DNA from: Mnemiopsis leidyi
Taxonomy: Eukaryota > Ctenophora > Tentaculata > Lobata > Bolinopsidae
Length of the DNA: 32,799 bases
Reading direction: 5' to 3'
NCBI GenBank assembly: GCA_000226015.1
Contig: JH152835.1
Location: 214,650-247,448, forward strand
Shown: piece after piece, positions 11,512 through 23,500 of the stretch
Position numbering within the stretch: position 1 is the stretch's first letter
Layout of the letters: every line of letters starts with the position of its first letter
Translations under genes and position numbers: made by a program
Notes under the pieces: generated by a model
Told to the model about the DNA's origin: nothing
The model's database searches: none
Seen by the model: only the letters and a program-made list of their open reading frames with translations

Positions 11512-14500
11512 CTGTGCAACATTCATGTAATGTGCATTATTTCAAGAGCAAGCTGAGTGCATTATTGGTATAGTAGAGAAAATAGCTATAATTTACAAAC
11601 AAATGTCAGGACAGAAGTCACAGTAGAAACCAACCTGATAGCGAGTGTTTTGCCGGCATTGTAGCTTTATTAACAGGAGACAACCTAATCTCTGCAATCT
11701 TGTAATCCTGTGTACTCAATGCCAAATCGTCAGACAAGGCTTGACTACAAGATGACACAGCAGATTGGGAGACTTTACCCGGAGTTTTACAAAGCATCTT
11801 GTAGTACTCCTCCAGCTCTTGTTTACCAGGACTTTGTGAAGAGAACGTTTTCTTGGTTTGTGTGGGAGGAGGAGATCCACAGAACGACTGACTGGAACTT
11901 TGGAGGGGAGATTTTAGCCGGGGTCGTTTAGAGAGCTTCTCATTTGAGGTTGAGAGACTTGGCAGTGAGAGATTAGCGGAGATTTGTCCTAAAGTTTCGA
12001 AACCGCTGTCAAATAACTTACTCCTAGATTTGTTCTGTTTGGTATGGCGTGCAGGTTCTACATTCTTGATGGGACTCTTAACCCCACCGACCTTCTCCAA
12101 GAATTGTTGGAAAGGTGAGACATTAGCAACTTCTGCATCTCTAATGTGAGCTAACTTAGTTGGGGTACTGACTAGTGTAGACGGAACCTTGCTCTTAGCA
12201 CCCGCCAGTCTGGATTCTTCTAGAATCTTTGAGAACATGCTGGCAGTTTCAGTTTCTCGGACAGTGTCTGGTAGGGGAGTGTGGTATTCCTCGATGTCCA
12301 TAAGTAGTTCGCTATTATCTTCATCAACCTCTGTAATCATGCAGTTTGAAATTTCGTTAAATTGTACCAACATATCTGCCTTTGTTACTTGCATTGGAGC
12401 AATAGTTTTTAAATGTCTGTCATCTGTGTATGGTTTGGACACCACTACATTGTCTTTCGTGGCTGTAGAAGATCCAGACTCCGACCCTTCCAGCCAAACC
12501 TTTTCATCTTTTTTTCGAGAAGGCTCCTCTTTGACCAACATCAGCTTGCAGTTTGAGTCCTTGGTGACCGCAACTTCTAAAACTGTCGACTTGTTTATCT
12601 GGTCGAATGACTCCTGGAGCTTTTCAAGACGCTCCTTTGTAACAGAATCCTCTAAGGACTGGCCTGCTTTCTTTTCTTGGTTCAACTTTCTCGGTCTTCT
12701 TGCATATTTTCTTTGATTCTTCTCAATCTTTTCGGCTTCTTTCTTGAGGATCCTCTTTTCAAAAACGTCTGCAAGAAAGTCGTCAGAGGAACTCTCGGTG
12801 CGATTCCTACCGCCAACGTCCGAACAGAAGTCCTCCCCGCCACTTCCATCTCCAGAGACAGCTGGAGATATTTCCTTAACCTGCGGACTCAGATTTAGTT
12901 TTATTGATTTGACCTCGTCAGTGGGCAGTTTGAAGAAGTTTGTTTTGATGATTGGAGAGGGGTCCTTACTGACCATGCTTGTCAGTGTAGAAATGTCTGT
13001 TTTGAAGGACAAGGGTATCCCGACTTTGTCTGTTGAAGGTATGCAGGTGACGTCGTCATCATCTTGTACTGCAGATATCGGTGGTGATGTATTGATGACA
13101 TCTTCATAAGTCTCGTGTAATGGTACCTCGGGAACGCTCTTTTCTGAAGAGCGGGATTCTTGGGAGCTCTGGGACGAGGAAAATGCTTGGTCGATAGCGT
13201 TAATAGCCATTTGTACAGGCTTATTTGGGTTGCGTTTATTTGGGTTCATATTTCCTTGAACAGTATGCTTTGAATTCTTCCTATCGCATATTATCGATTC
13301 ATCGAGCACAGATGACTCATCATTCTGTTTGGATTTTTTAGACTGGTTGGGTTTATAAGCAGGCTTGATAACAGTGGATGTGGTGGTGGTGGAGAACTCT
13401 GAAGCAGACACAGAAACGATATCCTCGTCGGATCCGGGATCTTTGTAGTTGATCTTCTTTACCGACCTCTGAAATTTACCACGTTAGTAACTCGATAGAA
13501 TTACTTTAGTTAGTTACGTACGTTAGTTACTCGATAGAGTTTCTTTAGATTTTGTTTACACCAAAAGTAGGCTTTATGAGTTTTGATTGTTTTAAGAAGA
13601 TATAGACATTAGAGAGTACGTTTGTATTTTGATACAACGTTTAACCTATGAGATGCGACCTATTGAAATATGTGCTAACAAACATTGTTACGTAAAACAA
13701 AATTTATATTTAACTTTTCTCCAAGATTTCTGACGTGGGAATATGGTACAGACAGATTTAGCGGAAACGTAACAAATTTTTTGTTGATGAATTCCTCAAG
13801 TTTGACCAAATCACGCACTTTATGGCCGAAGAACGACAGGTTTTGTCAATGAATCTTCTTGAACGCTAAACAATCGCTCCTCAGGAAAAGACACGGCCCA
13901 ACATAGGATAATAAACACGAATGATAAGTTACTTTGGACCAGTTTGCTTGATGCCAGGTATTCCATGGTACCAATTACGAAATATCGGAGTAAAGACACA
14001 CATTTCAACAGGAGGTAAGAGAGGAAATTGATGGATTTTCTTAATTGAGCGGATCTTTGTTTCAAATTTGCCGACCTGCTCATTGCTCATGATGTCTTTT
14101 CATACTCATGCATTTCATGTATCTACTGTCTCCTTGAATTTTGTGGCCTTGACCAATAAGCATTGTATCTAGGACTTTAAGCACGAGTAAAAATAAGAGG
14201 CAATAAACGCTCTGTAGTTGTTCAAAAATGTTGTGAAACATTGATGGAAGCTTTTCTAGCAGCCAGAAGACCCCTGTTCACTGAACCAGATCAACCCAAA
14301 TCCACACGCTCCTAATATTATTGTACTTCTAGTTAGTACTTCTGTCTGAAGTCCTGACTTGGCTGCAAGGTACCCGACGTTTAAACGTTCAGATATAGAT
14401 CTGGCACTAAAAATTTGTAAAGTTCAGGGATCTTGTCCGGCTTCAACTTCCGAGCGGGAGGCTAAGACAGGCTTTGCGTTTAATTGCTCCTCGACTCGTC

Positions 14501-17500
14501 TGGACAGCATAATTTACGAAAATAAGGCTTCCTCTAAGTACAGGCTAGCTGAACTAAAGGCTCGGAGACATGTTTTAATCAATCCGGACTTGGTTTGCAA
14601 GACAGCGTCTATAGATCATTTGCACGTGGAGTTAGCCTCCCAGCAGTTTTGACTTTGCGCAACAAGTTTAATCCTTAATACAATTTTTGTAAGTCGGCGG
14701 TAGTTGAACAACGACAGTGTGTATATTGCTTTAAACCTACTGCTCCTAACCTTGGAAGAGTAGGCTACCTATGTGTGTCATGTAGAGAATAAATTGCGGA
14801 GAACCGTGTAAATGTTGTAAGGTGATATCACGGGAACTCCTTTTACCTTTCACTAACTCAGTAACTTTTCTGAACTTAATTAGGATACATTTCCAGGGAT
14901 GCCGTGTCCAAGTACCGGTGTCACTAGCGTTACTGTAACCAATTTGTCACGTATCCCTACCATTAATTCCCTGGCTCAGGATATCTAGTACGTGCTCTTT
15001 CCCAGCTTTTTCCACATGATTTTACCTCCTACTATGGCGGTACACCACATTGTGCACACCTTGTAATGTAGTAAATAGGAATGTATAGTTTGTGGCAGTT
15101 TGTTATCTAACGTACCGGAACATGTGTAACGCCCATGTTTCGACAGCTACCTCTCTCATGAATAATTAAACGCAAATTAAGCCGAGGGCATGTGGAAACC
15201 GGCTCTAAATTCGTCACATCGCTTACTGTTTTGTGGCTGAGTATGCGTGTGCAGTATGTTAATTAGACAGCCGGTATTAGTACCCTCCCTTTTGTAAACC
15301 GTACAGATTACAGTGCATACAGTGGTGATAATTTCACCATTCCCCATTTCGTGATCTATGGTTAGTCATTATCTGTTGTCGGATTTGTGATCCGTCGTTG
15401 GACCTTGATAGTTGGATGGACAATCATCATTCATGACGTAGCGGGAGAGCTGATAGTGCCATTTCAGGATTAGGCATTGTGCTTATACAGACTCATTAAT
15501 GAGGTAGTCCGATTCGTAGTGTTCGCTTGTTAGCTCTCACACGCATTACTCATCAGTCATTGCTGAATTAGACTCTGGTACGCCACATATTGTATCACTA
15601 TTCATTTACATATATAATATGTATTGTATTCATTTATACAAATTTGTATTTATTTAACTAGTTTATAATTATATTGTCAGTTAGTTTATATGCTCAAAAT
15701 AAGAAAGTGAGATAATTCTACCGAGCATCTTTCTATATGTTTTCATTAAGTGAAGAAAAATCCGTTGGGTGTAGTTATTAAATTTACTAGACATATGTTT
15801 ATTGATGAACTATTCCTTCCTATAATCGATTCGACAAATGATAAAGCTCCCCCCTTGGTGTGAGCAATACTACAGTACGGTCACGGTATTAGCTTACGGC
15901 TCAACCAAATCAAATTATTTGTGCCCAGAAGATTATTCGCGCTACCTCTAGCAGAGAGGACCTATTTGACATCTCGATATCGGTTTCTTCCGTACCTCAT
16001 CAATGCTATTCTTGCTCGGACTTGTTTTACTCAGCATGAACAGATGTTACTTAATTATCCTTAAAATTGTAATTTTGTGAAATTGCTCAGAATTCTATAT
16101 TTTTATTACTAAAATAGTGATATTGTACGTTGTAACCTCTGTTTCTACCCGTTTAAAGTATAACTTTTCCATGTGATACCTTATACCTTCATCCATTTGG
16201 CACTTGTTTTTAAGTTTAACTGTCCGCCGTCGGGTTTCTTTGATCTTGTGCAGCTACAAGACGTTTCATTTCGTAACAAAGCAAATAGTAAAATATTATT
16301 CAACTCTTTCAGGATGCCAAGGTGAGAAAGCCAGACTTTCAAGCGTGTTAATGTTCACAAAGTATTTCGTGCCTCTCATTTTGTCGCTTTGTCATGGAAG
16401 TAACCACATGCTACATGATCACACAGCCTCCTGCCAGACAGTCTACAAATCGTGCCCAACACCTACAAGCCCTTCCAATGAGAACATTACGTTAGGAGAA
16501 AGTGAATTCAGTATCAAACACGAGGCAGTGATTACGACGATTATTCCTCTAACAGAGTGTTTTTATGGACACGACTGTGACGTAGTGGAATTCAGACTGC
16601 TGGACCTCGTAGGACTCCGCGCAGCTATCAGCTCGCTACAGCCACCTACTGATATTTGTGTTCAACTGGATCTTTGTGACAGCTACCACGATCCCATTGC
16701 CGCTGGGCGAATCATTGGGTCGTTCAACTTTGAGGAGTCGTGTCAAGAGTCGTGTAGCAGGGACGGTATCTGTTTTGCTGAGTCTTGCAGTGTTTCAGCA
16801 CGTGACAGCACGTGCAAGAACCACGTGGCAATCATAGGACCTGGTACTCCGCGTGAGGCTAAATCTGTGGCGGATATCACCGCTGCTCTGGAGTTGCCTC
16901 AGCTGCTCTATAGCACTGGAAGTGATTTCTCCGACCCAACCAGATTCGACTATCTCCATCAGTTAGCTCCCATGTATCAGCTGCAGGTAGACAAAATCGT
17001 GGAAATCATTTCCGAGATGGAATGGAAATATGTTGCCATTTTAGCAACTGCCGACACATACGGTAGTATCGGATATAAGTTGCTTAAGAAGGAATTCGAG
17101 AAAATTGAAAGCACTGACGAAGGAGTCGATAAAAACTGTTGTCTTCAATTCTCGATTAAAATGCTGACGTTCAAGATGGACTACACAGACATAGCTGCCC
17201 AGCTAGGAGCAATCGAGGACAACGTTAAAGTTGTGATTATGTGGATGGAGGGGAAGTATGCTGACAGAGTTCTAGACTTCTTCATGACGTCTGGTAGATC
17301 AGATACTGTTTACATCGCTTCAGATGGATGGTCTGTAAATACAGAAATTTTACAGAAGTACGGCAACTTGCTGTCAGATCATTTTATAGGTCTGTTTCCT
17401 GATTTTAATGCTTTAGTGCACCAGAATTCTGCGATACACTCAGATGAATTTTATGGTGAAACTTGTCGTAATTTCCCTATTCTCGATGAAGAAAGGTGTG

Positions 17501-20500
17501 CAAGAGCTCGCAGTTTAATCAAAGATTTGCATGTTTATGGTTATGCTGGTGGAATCATGTCTTCCATCGAGGCTGTCTACAACGCCATGAGCACGTCAGA
17601 TCCATCAGATTCTGATTTCAGTTTCGGAAAGCTAAGACAAAAGATAAACGTTAATCTGAGAGAACGTGCAATGAATGACGCAGGGGGAGTGAAAGTCTAC
17701 ACACTCCCCAACAAACGTCTTACACTAGCTTACGACTCTTCATACTACCCGACAGGCATCATATCAACCTGCAGTAAACCATGTGCTGTTGATCAATACC
17801 GAGTGCTCTTAAAGAAGTCACCTAGATGTTGTTTTTCTTGTAGAAACTGCACTTCAAACAGCATCGTTCGGCGAACGTCAAAACAGGAAAAATGTGAGGT
17901 GTGCCCAATGTGCTATCGTCCAAGTGAAAACAGGTCTGAGTGTGTTCCCAAACCAGTAGACAGGTTCTCCATTCTCAACGGAGACTCCTTCAGCGTGGGT
18001 ATCTTTGTCGTCAGTTTAGTTGGGATTTTCTGCAATGGTTTTGTCATGGTAACTCTTATCAGAAACTCTGATACCCCCATAGTGAAAGCTTCATCACCTC
18101 AACTCTGCTACATAATGCTGGTAAGTCTGATGGTCCTGTTAACAGCTCCGATACTCATGGTCTCAGGGCCAGGCTACACTACCTGCCCTCTGCAACGCTA
18201 CATTATCGGTCTGGGAACCGTGATACCTATAGCCGTGCTTTTCGCTCGTACAAACAGGATAAACGTAATATTCAACAGGCGATCTCTGTTGACTAGCCAA
18301 CTTCAAAAGATGATCATGAGCATCAAATATAACATCCTGTTGGTGGGCATCTTTGCGGCGATACAGTTTTGTATATGCTTGGCTCTGCACGTGCACCACG
18401 AGGACAAATCTGGAGTTGATCATGACCTTTTGCACATCAAGATAATGTGTAGTCCTGATGTAGAGGAAAACAACTTCATGATGTGCAACGAACACAGATT
18501 GGACTTGGTGTACTTGTGGATCGGATATGTTTGTGCTATGATCCTGGCAACTTCTGTGGTGGCGTATAAAACGCGGAGACTACCGACAAACTTTAACGAG
18601 GCAAGATATATTTGTCTTGTAATGTTTGTTGTGATTGTGCTGACCATTTCCACTATTTCGACCTTTATAATGTTGGACAAGCGTGAGAACATCATGTACC
18701 AATGCGTGAGCATCATAATTGCTGTGTATTCCATCTTGGGCATCATTTACGGACAAAAAATGTATGTGATTTACGTGATTCCTGAGGAGAATACGCATTG
18801 TGATACGAATATAGCACTAAAGAAATTCATAAAGCAGGATTCAGACCAGAAAAACTCCTCAAGCAGTAGTTACTCTCAACTCTTAGTGCGGCATCCAAGA
18901 CATTTATCTATGGAATCAGGCTATGCCAGTCAATCTCTCTTGGGTTCACCCAGAGTAAGAAAACCAAATGGGAACAGCCCAGCCACCCCTCGGGCTTACC
19001 ATCGGATTAATCCAAGTGGAAACGGTTTGACGAAGCTTACCCAGACTGCTACACACGAATTGGAGCAGATCCAAGAATCGAGTGCCACAGCAGAGTCTTC
19101 CGAGAGTTCCAACAGCAACACACGTAGGACAAGCACGGGGGAAAAGAAAATGTCGGTAGCCGAGAAAAGAGCTCGTTTTCGAAAAGGATACATCAGGAGA
19201 GGCAAGCTCATTAAGACTATGTCAGATGGAAACGAAAACAAGCGACTTCTCATACGAGACGAAAGAATTGCTAGCTTGAGGAGCGAGATTTCCGCTCATT
19301 CAGTCTCGTCAGCTGAAATCAGTTCCTCTGTAACTGATAGTGTTAGTTCTCTTAATAATTCTAGTTCTGCTTTTGTTGCAGAATAGTCCAATCATAGATT
19401 GTGTTGCTGCCTTATTCACCATCAATTCAGAGATTCGCTTTGTTTTGCAGTTATACTCTTTACTAACACGATTTACTGATTCTTTCAAGTTTCACGAATA
19501 GATACCATATTTCTACATTACTGCTATAAATGAAAAATGTTTTTAAGATAGACAGCTAATTTTACTTTTATGACATACTTTTAGTTCAGTAACATGAGGA
19601 AAGAAAGTAAAGTGCGTCTCACTTGTACTTATTTATTAGTGATTCACTTATTCATTATCATTGGATTATTTTAAAAATTTGTTCATAGTGATTAATCCGG
19701 CAAAAATTGTAAATGACATCGTATGTTTTGGCCTGATAAATCATCAGTCCAAACATTGAACAAGTAAAAACATTGCAATATAGCGCCGATAAAATTACCC
19801 TCATAGAGTAGCGCGTAGTCCGTGCTGTCGGCGGAGGGCTCGGCGATCTGCTCTTAAGTTCCTGAAGAAATGTCATCGGAGTGCAAGTAAACGTTTTGAT
19901 AATGTGCTAAAACATGTGACTGTAGCTGTAGTAAGAATACATTTGCAAGCAAACGTAGTATTTAGTACCAACCAATTTCGGAGCGTTTTCATTCGTTCTT
20001 TCTAACGGATCGTCCTCCTCAGAGCTTGCTATCGCAACATCCTTGTTTTTTCGCTTTTTAAATTTCTGGGGGTGATGTCAAAAATTAGAAACACTTCTGA
20101 TCTGAGGAACAAGGCTGCACGCTGCCGCCGGTTGCCACGCCGGAAGATCTCACGCCAGATAATTGTTTACTATTATTTACTACTGCTCACAATTTCTAAA
20201 GGCTCTTTAAGGCTCACTGTTCAATCAGTACATCAATGGTACCTTGCAGTGGGATGACATACTGCCCGGCTAGAAAAAAACGCGGCGTTTTTTGAAAAAC
20301 GCCGCGTTTTTTTCTAGCCGGGTGATAGTATTACACGCGACACCATGATGTACAACATACACCGTTTATTTGTTATAAAAGCCCGGGCCAGTTTGCAGAC
20401 AAACATGTTAGACATTGAAAAAAAACTAGTCACACCGCGGTGCACCGCCACGCCGGTACCGTTTTGTACACGCCGACACCGGTTCACTAAAGAAGTAAAA

Positions 20501-23500
20501 AGGCATCGGCGTGCAACCCTGCTGAAGAGAGAAATGATCTTAAACTTTGGAACGAGAAACTAGAGTTACCGAATTTCCGAGATACCGAATTGAAAGCATC
20601 ATTCTGGCATTTAGCAAGAAATTCACAAGCAATACCTTATTAGGCTGGTCCTTCTTGAGCTCGTCTTTGATTTTTCTCTTTGCAGCCTTTTCTTCTTGCA
20701 TTCGTTGTTTCTTTGTCTTAAATCCAGCAGTTCGCTTCTTTTTCTTTTCAGTTTTCATCCAAGAGGCATCTGATTTAGCTGGACTCTTTTCGTCGAAATC
20801 AAATGTCCCTAACTTAGGGGTAGATGGATCAACCTCAGTATTCTTCACTAAAAATTTCTTCTTCAAAATCGACTTTCGTGCAGGTGGTAAGGGAATTACT
20901 TCCTCGGGGACGAGCTCATCAGATTTTTCACGCTTCCTTCTTTGATTCAATGACGTATTTTTGGAAATTACAAAGCTGGAAGATGTATTTAATGATGGCA
21001 CTTCCCGTTTTCGGGCAAAAGCGGGCACCCGTTTTGCTTGGGAAGGAGTGGGAGATTCCTGCGAGTTTTGAGAACAGAGGTAATTTTCCTCTGTGTCCAT
21101 TAGTCGCCGTTTGAAGGACTGCAACTTCTTCTGAGCTGGAGAGTTGTTTTGAGATAAAGCTTCTTTGCACGACTCTTTTAAACCATCTTTTAGTATGGAT
21201 TTGTAAACATCTCCGGGGCTGTTAGGAGCCTCGTAACAGATATCATGGTTGATCTGTTCAAGCTCTTGACTCAAATTAGGAGAATCTTCTACAGGGATCG
21301 GCTCTGGTTGCTCAAGTTTTGACTGGGAATTTTCTTGGGCTTCAATAGTTGCATTCTCTTTTTCACCAGTTTTGCTCTTTTTATGGTTAATCACATTCAT
21401 AATTTTAATGTCGCAACTTCGGTTTTGATGTGACTGTTTCATCATTTGTTTATCAAAGTTGTTCTGGATCCTAATTGTCTCGTCGGTATCCTCGCCAGAC
21501 ACCTTACTTTCAGTACCAACCAAGATAACAGTCGCGGTATCTGTTGACTTAGATCCTTCAATTTGCAAGGGTTTTTTTGTTTTAATTTTCTTTACTTCTT
21601 TGTTGTCAGTAGCTGATGCAAGATTATGACCATTCATTGCATGATTAAGCCCACCGAGGGCCTCTATAGGTTTGGTTTGGGTTTCTTCCAATACGACCCT
21701 ATTTTTGGCGAAATCTTTCATAGTGTCTTCTCCAGCAGAGATTTCAGAATCATCAATCTTTCTGCTGTAGTCAAAGGAACTTTGAAGCTTCCAGTTTTTA
21801 TTCTCAGCAGATCCTGAAGCCTTTTGAGAGTCTGGGATAACAGAAACAGGCAATGAGTCTGGAATAGATATGATTTGGGATACACCAACAGGGTTTTGAT
21901 CTTGATTCTCAGCAGGTGACGATCTAGGAACCCTGATATTTGTCATGATAGGTTCGGTTGCAACAAATGACTTCAGCGTTTGCCTTTCTGGCTGTGACTG
22001 TTCGATTTCAAATTGTGGCAAAGGTTCTTGAATTTTCTCTGATAACATCTGCCTAGTCTCGTTGATTCTTTGAGTTCGCTCCTGAATTGAAACTTATAAG
22101 CAATCATGGAAAATGACTGTGATACTTAAACATGATAATTCTGTTTTTAGATTGATGATCGACATAAAACGGCCACTAAACTGTCGGGCAAAGGGTTGCT
22201 GTTGGATAAGATTGAACATTTGAAATGTCGTGAAATGAATAATTAAAATTCGATAAGACAAAATAAAATCAGTCCCATTTTCTAGAATTGCCATTTGCCA
22301 AGTCCAGTTTAAATAAATCAACTTGGTGAACTAACCTAATTTACATAAAATGACGAGATTTCATTTACCGAAACCGGAGTAGATACGATCTTAGTGACAT
22401 TTCCGCAGATTTGTATTGTTTCCTCTGAGACATCAACTCTTGCCATTTTGTTCAACTTAGGACTCTCTGGTAAATGTTGACCAAGAAGCCCCAATATGGC
22501 GCCCAAAGGGTCAGGTCTTACATCAAGAACAAAATGAACAGTCTTGGAACTGCCCCCCGTCTTAGAGTCCAGCAGATTGCAGATTGGAATGTTGAGTTTG
22601 AGAATTAAGTGAAAGTTTTTACTGTCCACAGTGTGCTCGTGTTTTATAACGTTTGTTGGGTTTATTATTAGGGTGTCAAACTCTCCATCACCGTCCTAAG
22701 ACAGTGGCTTTTATTGATTTAGCAAGTTTTTCTGGGCTACCGAACAAAACAAATCTCATTTATATCATATTAGTCATTAGTTTCATCATATTAGTCATTG
22801 CTATAGTATCAAATTGAGATTTGGTATTATATATGGTTAGCGAACCAAGCAGTACAAATTAAATGATGCTCCGCGAAATGCAAATCGCCCTACCTCGCTG
22901 GGTAAGTGGACGAAAATTGTGATTGTTTTTGATCCGAAGTTGATGTCGAGCCAGTTCTGATTCGGCGGGATTTTTACATCGGTAGTTCCAACATTTATAC
23001 GGTGGCACTTGAAAGAGTATACCCTGAAAATATGCTGTGCAAAAGATATGCAATGTGATATTATTAACTGATATTGAACTATGAACGGATAATAAACTTA
23101 CTATGAACGGAGAAGACAACTAGTGTAATTTGTACATAAATTCACTTTTGGTCATAATCATGAAGTGATCTATTTAATTTATTATTCATTTTTTACTTTA
23201 TCATAATTCCAAGATGGGCTTGGACTACTTACATTCGATGTTCCATGCCATCGTTAAGCATGTTAAGAAAAATTCTACAGTCCCTCTCAAAATCTTTATC
23301 TTTCAGACTGAGAAAAGCCTCTTTCACCTCTGGATTATCAGAAAAGAGGTCATCTACATGTTCATGTCTAATTGGAGGACTCATCAGTCTGAAGAGAAGT
23401 TCCATCAGTGATACCTGAAGTTCGTAATCTCCACTAGCTTTCACCGAGTCTCCAAGGCTTAACCTGAAGTCAAAAATTGTAAAGTTTCATTGTTTTTATA

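Noticed and set aside
12189-12716. 175-codon plus-strand frame
   Set aside because: It is antisense to the long SYCP2 exon 12 and has no splice context or recognisable sequence.
13820-14088. Minus-strand frames with MSNEQVGKFETKI as a possible alternative first exon before SYCP2 exon 12
   Set aside because: It has an ATG and a GTAACT donor-like end, but no recognisable homology. Exons 11 and 12 already join in phase without it.
16204-16350. N-terminal extension of the GPCR frame starting at 16204
   Set aside because: A splice acceptor ends at 16312 and a good signal peptide starts at the ATG at 16351. The 49 upstream residues look like intron and leader.
18163-18798. Overlapping minus-strand frames across the GPCR membrane region
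   Set aside because: They are shadows of the receptor coding sequence in other frames.
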